Shown here: positions 18,849-30,266 of the stretch, in pieces
Layout: every line of letters begins with the position of its first letter
Position numbering within the stretch: the stretch's first letter is position 1
DNA from: Rhynchonema sp. JSB1_4
Taxonomy: Eukaryota > Nematoda > Chromadorea > Monhysterida > Xyalidae
Reading direction: 5' to 3'
Length of the DNA stretch: 64,000 nucleotides
NCBI GenBank assembly: GCA_030248065.1
Contig: JASAMV010002052.1
Span: 1 to 64,000, forward strand
Notes under the pieces: model-generated
What the model saw: the letters and a program-made list of their open reading frames with translations, nothing else
Told to the model about the DNA's origin: nothing
The model's database searches: none
Position numbers and translations under genes: made by a program

Positions 18849-21340
18849 ATGAACCCCCTGCCACCAGTCGAGGCATCAATCGATCGTGTGCTCAACAAAT
18901 TCAGCACGTTCAATGATTCGTATGCGAACAGTTTGGACTCTGTCATCAAACAAGTGCAGACCTTGAATAGGGAGTTGTTAGAAGGTTGGCATGGCTAGTT
19001 CGTCCATTCCGCGGTTTTGTTTGCGCTTTTTGTCCTGGCGAAATTGCCTGCACAGAACGCGAAACCAAGGTGATGCAGCGGTGAAACATCAATCGTATTG
19101 AGTTGTTTTATTCATTGACATCTGAGTATTTACCAACATTTTGTTTTGTGGTATAAGTGCTTTCACCAAGAAATGTTCGAAATCCACTGAATGTTTTTTG
19201 TTGATTTTGCTTCATTGCTTGTGATAGCGTATTGTTCACACCAGGACTTTGTAACGGCTTGTTATTGTTTCAAGCGAAACTCAAAAGTGAAAACAGTCAA
19301 TGAGAGACACGTTCGTGCTGAGTGCAACCATCACAGGAAACCAACAGCCCACAGCCCCATTCCTACCAATAATGTATGTATGTATGTCACCGTCACCATC
19401 TCAATCTCCATTCTTTTGTCAGATAACAATGGCGAGACGGATCTAAGTGTGGCTGGTGTGATGATATTCGAGCAGGCGATGAAGAAAGTACGTGATGTGG
19501 TGGGCAGAGTGTCGTGCGAACACAGGGACATGCACACCAGTGTGTCCAAGGTGGGCAAGGAGATTGAAAAGGTATGTTATTATTTGTTAATTATTTGCTG
19601 TTCCTGTGGTGCTATTTTAGTCAATCATATATCATGTGTTACATGACTCTTGAATTTTATTACTTTTACCTTTATCAAAATTGCGGGATTAATCAAGATC
19701 GAATTCGTTTTGCAGAATAGTTCGAGCTAAATCTGAGCTGATCAACAGACCAGTTTGATCAATATCACCGTTTCCTAAATAACCAGCAGAACATTTCCAG
19801 TCGTTTACGGCCGATCTGACTGGAATCTCACGCAAAGAGGAGCACTACGAAACGCGCAACACAAAACGAACACGAATAAATTCTTTGATCGCTGAGAAAT
19901 TATTGAGTCAGGGCCTGTTAGATGTGGCTGAGAAACTGGAAGAGGTCAGCTTGTGTTTATTCTTGCGTTTTTTGCTCTTCTTCACCTGTTAATGGTGGAT
20001 CAGGGCATCGTCAGTGCGACTGAAGTAGTCTCAAACATTATTCCCTGTTTTGAAGGAAAGTGGCGTGTGTTTGGGTGAGAAGGATCGTGAGAAATTTCTC
20101 GTCGTCAACAAGGTCATGGATTCGCTTCGCGAGAAAGAGCTGCAACCGGCCATTGAGTACGCCGTTATCTTTTTGTGCATTTTTCGTTATCTCTTGTTGC
20201 ATAATTGATTTGTGACTTCTTTTTACATAAACGAACAAAGTAGTCAATATCTTTCAGCTGGTGTCACGAACATCAAGCCGAGCTCGAGAATATCCACTCT
20301 GATCTCGAGTACAACTTAAAGCGTCTGCAGTTCATACAAATTCTGCGCAACACTCATCAGAATAACAGGCACGACGCGTTGCAGTACATCAAACAATTGC
20401 AGCCGTATGCGAAAAATCATTTGCAAGGTTCGTTATTTTCTCAGGTGTGCCTGAATGCTTAAATTGAGAAACATGTAATCACGCGTTTTGTCTATGCGCG
20501 CACTATTCTAAATCAACAACGCTACCGCACGTGCATTGCAGACGTTCAAACACTGGCCGGCGCTCTGCTGTACGCCGACGGTGGTTTGGACACGAACGAG
20601 CGTTACGCGTATTTATTCAACGATGTTCTATGGATGGACGTTGGGGACCAGTTTGCGCGTGACGCCTGTGCCGTCCTGCAGTTGCCGTTCAATAATCCAC
20701 TCACCACTGTGTAGGTCTTGGGGTTTTCTTAGATATTTTTTGATAAAATCGCGTCGAATTATTGATTGTATATTATTGCAGCTTGAACGCGGGCACACGA
20801 GCCTTGCCACAATTGTTGGCGCTGCGCCAATTCATGCAGGACAGGCAGGTGTCAAATATCTGGGGACATCACTCCGATGAACTACCTGTCAGTTTCATTT
20901 TGAGTCATCTATTGGCTAATAGCACTGTCGTCAAATCAAGCAATAATAGATGAGCTCAAAATGAGCGCGAGAAGTGATTTGATTTCATTTGACCACAGTA
21001 CATGTGTTTACAGATTGAGATCGACCTCGGCAGCGAGCATCAAACGTATCACTCAGTGTTCACCTGTCCGATTCTTCGACAACAAACCACTGAGCATAAT
21101 CCACCGATGCGATTGGCTTGCGGTCACGTGATATCGAAGGATGCACTCACAAAACTAGCCGCTACGCACAGGTAGGTCTTCCAGGGATTGATGCTTCATT
21201 TTTGTATATGCAAAGATGGCAGGATATTGCAGCAAGATGTTCTTGTGACACTCTGATTATCCCCTTCTTGTTTCAGGCTAAAATGTCCGTATTGTCCAAT
21301 GGAGTCAATGGTTAGCGATGCCAAGCAGATATATTTTTGA
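18849..21340 (+). CDS. RMND5: CTLH/GID E3 ligase subunit RMND5 (GID2)
   Basis: RING subunit that pairs with MAEA in the CTLH (yeast GID) ubiquitin ligase. Exons: 18849-18984, 19423-19571, 19801-19944, 20056-20156, 20258-20427, 20542-20710, 20782-20887, 21014-21171, 21277-21340. They join in frame to about 398 residues (human RMND5A 391). A LisH-like segment ([19 protein letters not shown]) follows the helical N-terminus, then CTLH and CRA regions. The C-terminus is the family's unusual [30 protein letters not shown], then [10 protein letters not shown] and the conserved end DAKQIYF. The start lies one base after an AG (GATTGAACAG) that could be a trans-splice acceptor, 220 nt after the SMG9 stop. 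The identity is secure. Confidence 0.95.
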
Positions 21341-21469
21341 CAGCAATGTGCTGAAAAGATGTGTGACGTATTTTACATAATTTGGTGAACCTGTACATTT
21401 ATTGTTTTGACGTTGAACGGCTTGCACTTTTAACGCATTGATGACGCATGCTCCCTGACCTAATGTGAA

Positions 21470-21475
21470 AATAAA
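21470..21475 (+). terminator. AATAAA polyadenylation signal of RMND5
   Basis: Canonical hexamer 130 nt after the RMND5 stop and about 200 nt before a TGATGTTTCAG acceptor-like site that precedes RIC8. Confidence 0.5.
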
Positions 21476-21760
21476 ATTTGTCGGACATTTATTCGATTCC
21501 ACATTTTCGTGATGTACTAGTCCGTTTCATCGGACAATTTACCTGTGGTTGTTACTTTGGCACAGCTTATTGTTGTTTGATTTCATTGGCCGCTAAATTT
21601 TAAACTCCTGTCTGTCATGAAAGAGAACACCTGACCTGAACCAAACCTGGACTTGCCGGCATTGATGTTTCAGCTGGACTACTTGTCCTCGTTCCAGTGC
21701 GCGCGATTTCAATGGTGGGACAATTGGAATATTAAAAAAGTCTGCAAGTGATTCTGATCA

Positions 21761-24700
21761 ATGATCGAGGACAAATCTTTGTCAACCGCCATGTCCGCTT
21801 TCTCCAAACTATTAAGCAAAATCGATAAGGCCGCCGCTGCTGATGAATTGGAGCAGTTTTTTGACGAGAAGAAGAAATATTCGGTCGAACCAGACGAATT
21901 CAAGGGGCAATTCACGTTTCCCGATGTTACTGAGCGGCAGACCAAGGTTGTGTCTATATTTTTGATATGCGGCTGTTTTTTTTTTAATATTCTGAGCTCC
22001 GAACAATGATGATCATCATTACACAAGAGGGATCACAAAATCCAAAGACTAACAAAAGAAAGCTGAGCGATTTCTCCTAAGTGATCATAAGCAAAAGCCG
22101 TTAATAGATCCAAAGGACATATCACTATCAGCATTTTTGCAGTCAATCTCAGTAGTTCATGGTCCTATTCAATTGCGCTCCTTTCGCTCCACATCAGATT
22201 GCTCTAACGCTTCAAAGCTTCAGGCGACCATGTGTGCGCGATTTGCGTTGATCTTGGATCTTCTCTTGAATTTCTTTACTCTATCCCGTCTTGGTGCTGT
22301 TGTTTCTTTGAGTCCAGATGTTGAAAAAGGCTTGTCTGCGATGAATTTAGTCTCTTCTTAATTGGAGCTTGGTAGATTAGTGATGTGGTGGGTAGGATCA
22401 GCAGACGAGTTTGGTGGGTTACTGTGGTTAGTTGGAATGGAAAGGGATGTGATGAAACTTTCGATTGAAGATTGATCGAAAATGTAAAATTCTTCCTATT
22501 CAGCTATAAATGCTTATCGAATCATATGCGGCTGTTGCACTTTGATTCAAAACAGATTAATTTTGATTGTTCCAGGCCCTATCGCGCGCGGTTGTGATCG
22601 GTCTGGGACAAGCCAAAGTCAAACAAACGGCCCATTCTGCACTGGCTGCCGTTGCAACTTGTTGTCATTTGTTGAGTCGAGATGCGAATCATGTGAATAA
22701 TCTATGTGATGAACAGCTTGTGAATGCGGTGCACTCAACGTGTGGCTATGAAACATCAGGACATTTGCGTTGGAATGTGGGCGATGAGACTGTGAATGAG
22801 AAACGACTCAAACTGATATCAGGTGCATTAAAAATTTCTGTGGTGTAGTGTTGAATTCTATGTTCCTTCATTTGGCAGCGTGTCGTATTGATTTTCAGTG
22901 TGGATCTCGCTTCAAAAGACTGTCTGTAATTGTGCATTCATAAGTGCCGAAGTGCAGTCGATAGTTGCGTGAGTTCGTGCTCAATTTTACATTTTTCTTG
23001 AAAGTTTCGTCAGCTTCTTTGTTGTGAAATTTGAAAACAATTCATGCAGCAATTCCCCACTGCTCGACAGTTTACTGTCCCGATTTGAGCAATACGCCAG
23101 CGTGCCCGATGGTTTGATCGCATCGCGACGCGAGCACATTCGATGGAAACAAATGTACACGAGTGTCAAGCCATGCATCCAGCCGTTGACGTACGCGTTG
23201 CACGAACTGAGACGATTTGATGCGTTGTTGTTGTTCATTCTTACGGGAAAGTCGCCGGAATTGGCCAAAAAGTTAATTTTGCGATTGGATGGTTTTGCAT
23301 AAATTTGAGTAATAATGATGGTGATGTCCACAGCGGTGAGTTCTGTCCATTCCGTTCTGTTTTTGCAGACGTACGATGCCCGAGGACATCGTAGAGTAAA
23401 AGTGCCGCTTTTCGAAGAAAAAGTGTAGGAAATCTATCACGACGCTGCACCATAAAAACGTTGGCTCTTCTATATAAATGTCCGTGTTTCGTTATGAACG
23501 TTCCAAATTCTCGAAAGCGAAAGTGCCACCGGGGAGTTTACGTACCGAGGTGAAGAGCGCGCGATGCATCAAATACACTGTTGCGCAAAAACCCGGTAGC
23601 GCTTTCGAAAATTTGGGCCTGTTGCTGTCTGCAGCGTGTCTTCAATCAATATTACCACTCATGCAAGTCAAAATGTTACAAACAAAGAAAATGTAAATTA
23701 TTTCGTGGACTTCAGACTAAGCGCAGGCCCGAGTTTGAGTTGGTTGTGTCAAATGTACGAGCAATACGTTGAACGACCATCGGAGGATAAGGAAGATCGA
23801 AAGTTGATTCTGTGTGAAGAGGATGCGACGATCATCAAGGAGTTGCTGAAAGTGATGCTCAATCTGTTGGCCGCTAACAATTGGCAGACTGCCAAGGTCA
23901 TGGAGGAGGTTGGTATGTTCAATGTGTACGAGCAACGAATATTTCAAACACATTCAGTCAAAAGCAATTTTTGAGTTTGACCCTCACCCTTGAATATGAG
24001 AAAACTACCCGACATCCAAACCTAGTTTTTGAACCAAAAACAGACAAAACCCGACATCCCCGTAGCCCTACTCGGGGCACATCTTGTTTGATCTTGATCA
24101 CCACACTTTCCTGGTCGACACAAAAAGAACAACATCAAAAAACAACCCAGTAAGGGCGACTGATGGATCCAGTTAGATTTCAGTGCCATGATTTCGAGAT
24201 CCGAGAAGTGATTTGTTTATGTCTTAGGTTTTTGGTTGTCATCAACAAATTCAATGTCTACTGCCGCCTGCGATTGCAGTCCTCCGCATCCGTTTGTGTC
24301 CGTCTACAACTGTGCGGTCGTCGTGTTCTGTCAATGACCGTGCCCACCGCATGTCGTGTGCCCCATCTGACCGTGTGCACGCATGTGGCCAATCTGATCA
24401 CAGTGTTGCCACACGAGTGCACATTGGGCCAATTGACAGCACCACAGCTGGATGTGTGTGATCGACGCGCCGTGATGTTTCACGAATGGAATATGGCACC
24501 GGTGATCACACTGCTCGAGTTGTTGGAATGGAGACTCAAGGTGGATAGGTATTGTGGTGCTTGTTTGGTTGTTTACATGTGTGGGCGGAAGATTCATCGA
24601 TGTCGTGCGTGACTGTACTCAGAAGCACACTTCAGTCGGGTTCCGTTTATCATCGTCCGTATGTATGACCTTCATTTCATTGCGTGTGAAACTGAAAACG

Positions 24701-27639
24701 TGAAAGGTTTTCTAAACTATGAAGTGAGCAAAGAACCCAAGTCAAATGCAACTTGTCTAAGTCTGATGTCTCCAGACTAATGAACTTCATTTTTCAGTTC
24801 ACATGCAGTGATGGCTCTAAAAAGCACACCGACATTTTCAAAAGTCACAGTCAAACCATTTCGTTGCAGGAAACACCCAACGAGAAGGAGTACCTTGTGC
24901 CCATATTGTTCGTGATGACTGCACTGGCACGTCATGATTATCGATACAGGAAATTCCTCAGATTTCGGGTGTGTTTTTCGTTGTGAAATTTCTTGGTTTT
25001 CCTTGGATAGTCATATCTCGTTTGCAGTTGCTATTGGGCAGTTGGTTTTTTTTCAATACCGCCTGTGAACGTTTAAAACGAGTTTAATTGATATCGGCGT
25101 CCTTGCCGCTGGAAGTGCACATGTCAGAAAACCCAAGTTTATGTAGCTGATGTTTCACGCATGAATGGCCTAACTTGAGTGTGGCGGTGTGTCGTTGCCA
25201 CAGCGACGCGTCCATAATCAGTGTTCGAACGGGATTCATTTTTAATCCCGGGATCGGGATTGGGATCAAGAAAGTGTCGGGATCGGGATCCCGGTTTTGA
25301 AAACCCGGGATCGGGATTGACCAGATGTCCAAAAGCAGTAGTTTTTATCATTTTATGCATAAGATGCAAGTTAATGTCACAGACAACCATGAAACATGTT
25401 TATCACACATGGATAAACACCCGGAACAGTGATCAAAGCCGATTGAAAATCGAGAATAGCTGATGACGGATAAGTTCAAAGATCATAATTGTCGTCGATC
25501 AGTGGCAAAGCCTTTGACAGAAAGACAAGCATTTCACTATTTTATGGTTTCAAGCAGTATCTTTTGTCATCAAACAGATCAGCTGCACTGGAAAAGAGCT
25601 GTTCAGAAGGTGCGCTCGTAGGCGAAGCGCTTAGATTTTTGGAAGCTAGACCAATGAGCGCCGCGCGTTTGCATGGCCGCACTTGCGGTTTGCGGGTCAC
25701 TCGAAACATTTGTTTAGCCAACACACAAAAATGAACCAATCAGCGCTGTGCTACGGACACGTCTGCAACGTTGGCTATACGCTGATGGGTTAATTTTTGT
25801 GTGTTGCAGCCAAATAAATGTTTTAAGTGATCCGCAAACCGCGACCCGCAAGTGCGGCCATGCAAACACGGGGCGGTTATTGGACATAGAATATTTTTCT
25901 GACCCGCGACCCGCGCCCGCTTTTGCGTGGCCGCGCCCTTACAACAGCTTGGCGAATTATGATTGCATAATTTTTTTACTTTTTGTTCTCAAAACTTAAT
26001 CCCGATCCCGGTACTTTTTTGGACGGGATCGGGATCGGGATTGACTTTTTCAAAATGACGGGATCGGGATCAGAAAAAGGGGCCGGGATCGGGATCCCGT
26101 TCGAACACTGTCCATAATTGAAAAAAGCAATGACTGAAGCACATTACGCAGCTGTTGCCCCCATTGCGTGGCGAGGTGTTGCGTCGTCCGGATGATGGTG
26201 ACGCATTCCGCAATCATCTGGTGCGTCACATGACTGATGCATCGAGTGTCAGTCAGGCCACTGCCGAGCTGTTGTTCGAATTGTGCAAACGAAATGGTGT
26301 GTTGGTGAATGCGGTGGCATTTTGGTTAGGTAACGACTTAGCTGACCTGGCATTGATCAGCTCAATTGTGAAGAGCTAAAAGCAGTGGTGTTAGGAGGAG
26401 ACCCCCAGCTAGGTACCGCATGTACCTGCCCCTCTCCTGGGAATGTGCCTCGCCCTTGGTATAGTATGCACGTAGCATACCTGCCTCACCCCAATTTTCA
26501 CCCTAAAAGCCTATTTTAAGCTTAAAGTGGCATAAAATCGGTAATTTTACCCCAATTTCGTTAAAAAAACGCGCGCTGCGTGTTTATAGCTACTATTTTA
26601 TCAATTTCAGACAAAAATTTTGATTTCCAAAATGATTCTTCTTCTGACTCTGCCGGAACAATATGCATGTACACCTGCCCCGATTTTTTGGTGGTAAAGT
26701 ATGTTACCTTCCCGCCAAGGTTGGCACACCATTGGCTGGTAGTCATTGTCACGTGCACCGTCAGAAATCGTTGAATGACCACGAACCACAATTCTAAAAA
26801 TATTCTCCATCATGTGAATCGCAGTTGCGCGTCTGATCAAATACACCGGTTACGGCAATGCGGCTGGGCTGCTGGCCAATCACGGTCTGCTGCTGGGTGG
26901 TGGCGAACCGAACGTCGCTGCTGACGAGACCAATTCGGACGATTCGGATACGGAGGAGTACGAACGACTGAAGAATCGGTGGGTACTTTTTGGAAGTTTT
27001 TCTGTGTTTTGGTTGATTTTCGTTGGTGGGTTGCATTGAATGGACATTTCCGGTCGTTGATGTTTCGTGAGAGGATGACCTGTTTCTGATTTTGCCGTAG
27101 TGAGTCGATAATTCGACAAGAAAAAACAAAATAATGAAAAACGTTACGACCATCAGGAATGCAGCGAAAGTTAAAACACTGCGTGTCATCACATCACAAC
27201 ATGTGTGGAAACGGGTGAATTTGATTTTGATGATTATTCGTGCTGAGCGTGGCTGACTTCCTAGTCTTGCAGTTTGAATTTCAGTAAAACAGTTTTTTCA
27301 ACATCCCTACCATTCGCACCTGCTTCTCCACATTGCAGTGTCAACCCAATCACTGGTTTCGTCGAGGAAGACAAACCGAATCCATTGGACGGAATGAGTG
27401 ATGAACAGAAAGAATACGAAGCGATGAAATTGGTGGAACAAATGGACAAACTCATCAAAGACGTTAGTCTTTGGTCGTTTTTATTTATTTTATCGAAAAC
27501 TGGTCATTGTTCATTGCAGGGTGTGCTCAAGCCGGGCACAGTTGGCGAGGACGGGCGTGTCAAAGCTGTTGAACACGTCCTGGAACTACGAAAGCACATC
27601 GATGCAAGAGAAGACGAAGTTGCAGAGGAAGATGAATAG
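21761..27639 (+). CDS. RIC8: Synembryn RIC8, G-alpha chaperone and exchange factor
   Basis: RIC8 folds nascent G-alpha subunits and acts as a receptor-independent exchange factor at the cell cortex, including in asymmetric division. Exons: 21761-21946, 22576-22822, 22899-22968, 23050-23271, 23716-23908, 24280-24540, 24870-24968, 26152-26296, 26825-26978, 27339-27462, 27520-27639. The frame is kept, giving about 606 residues, somewhat longer than vertebrate RIC8A. The armadillo-type repeats are divergent up to the conserved block RKFLRFRLLPPL. The hallmark [14 protein letters not shown] follows, then an acidic [13 protein letters not shown] segment equivalent to the CK2-phosphorylated region, and [30 protein letters not shown]. 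Exons 1-6 are less certain than exons 7-11. The intron 24969-26151 holds a complete hAT-like element. Confidence 0.9.
25219..26110. mobile_element. 892-bp hAT-like element in a RIC8 intron
   Basis: Exact inverted ends CAGTGTTCGAACGGGAT and ATCCCGTTCGAACACTG are flanked by a perfect 8-bp duplication TCCATAAT (25211-25218 and 26111-26118). Subterminal GGGATCGGGATC repeats lie at both ends. An inner inverted repeat with arms of roughly 90 bp (about 25660-25750 and 25780-25875, containing GCCGCACTTGCGG) suggests a second inserted element or a foldback core. No transposase is present. Confidence 0.88.
26380..26800. repeat. Repeat-like block in a RIC8 intron
   Basis: The stretch contains words resembling the 7-9 kb repeats: TATAGTATGCACGTAGCATACC, CCCCAATTTTCACCC and the hairpin GCGCGCTGCG at about 26571. 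No clear ends or target duplication are visible. Confidence 0.35.
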
Positions 27640-28089
27640 GTCAAGACCGTTAGTTGCGTTTTTCATGTGGGTCATATCAATTTTAATGAGGTCAAAATGA
27701 TAAATTTTGACATAAACCTTGTTCTGATTCGATCCCGTATAAGTGCTTTTGCATTTTTTACATGAACATTGTTTCTATTTGTTAAATTTGTGCCCAAAAT
27801 TGTCGTTCTTGCACCAGATCTCATTGTTGTATGCGTGTGTGTGGTCGTTTTGGCCCTGTATGTATACTTCATTCAGTCGATTGTGATATTTTAATCTTTA
27901 TTGTATTTTAATTTTCTAGTACGAATGCCTGATGTTTCTTTTCATTGATAAATATACTTTCGAGGTATTAAGTGGTCACTTTTATTGTTCCTGTTAAATC
28001 AACGTTTCAATCGCGCGTCATTTTTTGGCGCTATCGGTTTATATACTAAAAACTTGTTTATTTATTATTGTTAAAAATTTTGCAAAGGA

Positions 28090-29778
28090 ATGCCAGTTGA
28101 TTTGTTCAGAATGTACGCTGATTCACTGCTGATCATATTCATCGCCATTTGCACGGCGTTGATTGGCGAGGGCCTCACTTATGTGTTGGTCTACAGAAGT
28201 GACAAATACAAAAAGCTCAAGTCCGAGATTGAGAAGAAGACCAAACGATGTTGGTTTTTTAAAGGTGTTGAAATGCACCCCATTTTCAATTTTTTTAGGA
28301 TTTCAGTGGAACGTCGTAAGGATCAAGTTAATGAAATCGACAAGACCAGCAAAAAGCGCTTGGGTGAGTCACCTAGCTTTGCTGATGTTTATTCTAACTT
28401 TATAAATGGACTGGAGCTTACAGAACGTGAAGAGGAGCGTCTTAAGATCACCAGTCGCGATATGTCGTTGTTCAAAATGAAGAGTATGTTCGCCATTGGA
28501 TTTGCCTTCACCGCACTGCTCAGCACCTTCAATAGCATGTCAGTTGGGGTCTTAGATTTGCAAAGAAACGACTGTTTGAATTGTGAAAGACATATATATA
28601 CCCACAAGGGCGAACGCTTGACTTTTTATGTCTCGTTTCTATTTTGGACCACGTGTGTTTGTATTGTCTTCACCAGTGCCGAAATCGAGGGTCATTATGG
28701 TGTGAATAATCAGCGCAAGCCCCTGTGTTATCCTGCAGCTGCAATCAATGTTGTGTTGCAGTTTCGACGGTCGTGTGGTGGCGCGTCTGCCATTCAGCCC
28801 CATTTCGTGGATCCAAGGTCTGTCCCATCGTGGTCTGCCCGGTGACGACTACACTGAATGCAGCTTTATCTTCCTCTATATCCTCTGCACAATGAGCATC
28901 AGACAGGTTGGTTCGTGGTTGGGGAAATTGATGTTTAGTGCTTGTCCTGGTCTTCATAAAATGGTGTGCTGTAGAGCGGATTTGATTTCGATTGCGAATC
29001 TAATTGCTCTTCTCCCATTTTTGTTACCGCGTACAAGTATAAATTACATGCAAGTCAGTTGGATACGACTAGCTTGTCATACCTATTCACAATTCTTATC
29101 ATATGTAATCCCTGTATAATTGCAGTCGAAGTCGACCTTCTGTTGAAATAGAGGGTTGCCAGAGGTAGTTTTCCATGCTTGTTTCGTCAAGCTATTATAT
29201 GACTGTGGAACATTGTTTGTTCATTCGTTTCCGGTGATGAATGACGTGAATATTGCTTTTGGATCCGGCCTGGCAATAGTGGTTAAACATGGTTACCTCC
29301 AGCAGATGCATAGTTTAGAGTCTCACCTGTTTATCAACACTAGTATTGTCTCCAGTAAGCTGCGTGGCTTTAGCAGTTGGCCTTATCGCAGCTATGAAGC
29401 ACGCGTAATATAAAGATTTACGTGCGTGTGTTCAGTTCATGTTTGCAGGCAGACGGATGCGTTTCCTTGGTAACTCGACTGCTAATAACACTTGTTCAGT
29501 TGATTATTGCGTAGTAAGAAAATGCCTACTTTTCATTACAGAAGATGCTAGATAGATGGCAAACAGGTCTATATAAAAAGGGGACGTTTTCAGTTCGATT
29601 TTACGATTTATCCCTTGTAACTTCCGTGCTCACTGCAAAAATATGAATGAATGATTTGTTGCAGAACCTTCAAAAGATGCTCGGTTTCGCCCCATCACGC
29701 GCGATGAACAGACACACGCAGGGGGCTGGCATATTTGGTATGCCCGCGCAGCAAAATCAGTACAATTATTTTCGTTAA
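28090..29778 (+). CDS. TMCO1: TMCO1, ER calcium load-activated channel / translocon factor
   Basis: TMCO1 is an ER membrane protein of the Oxa1/EMC3 superfamily, described as a calcium-load-activated channel and as part of the multipass translocon. Exons: 28090-28249, 28307-28363, 28424-28538, 28762-28906, 29665-29778, about 196 residues (human 188). The N-terminal membrane helix (DSLLIIFIAICTALIGEGLT) is followed by a charged coiled coil (ERREEERLKITSRDMS-like), then MKSMFAIGFAFTALL. The most conserved part is FDGRVVARLPFSPISWIQGLSHRGL and CSFIFLYILCTMSIRQN, read in pieces across exons 4-5. The first introns are tiny (57 and 60 bp). The ATG lies 2 nt after a TTTTGCAAAG acceptor-like site, 450 nt after the RIC8 stop. 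The identity is secure. Confidence 0.94.
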
Positions 29779-30266
29779 TTAGTCAAATTCAGTCACAGTC
29801 TTACTTACAACTGGTTATTATGATCATATTATTGTTCCTCAATTTATTGCTGTTGATTTTGTTTGTTATGATTTGCGTCAAGTGGATGTTTGGTCGATTC
29901 ACGACCGTTTCTATATAATGCTTGGAATCGTAATGAAACGATAATGAAACATCAGCGATTCTTGTCACAATCTTAGTCCCTCGGCTGGACAGGGAGAATG
30001 GAGCAAATTAACGAAATATAATCTGTTTTTCCGTTTTCAACGTAATTGTTTGATCACAAATAATCAATATTGTATAAAATGAAATGAATCCATAAATTTG
30101 ACAAGTCTTACTGTTTTTATGTTAATCGTTGTTCTGCACGACCCAGCTTCAATGTTGTGGTTCTTGTTACGCTGTGCAAGCACCCTGTGGTGCACCAATC
30201 TGGTTATGCGTACTTTTAGTTCCAATGCAAACGCGTTGACCGTGTCGCTCCTGAAACATCACCAGA

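Noticed and set aside
23350..23700. Candidate extra RIC8 exons (frames around 23369 and 23590)
   Set aside because: They end in stops or break the frame; joining 23271 directly to 23716 keeps the frame and gives a continuous armadillo-type segment.
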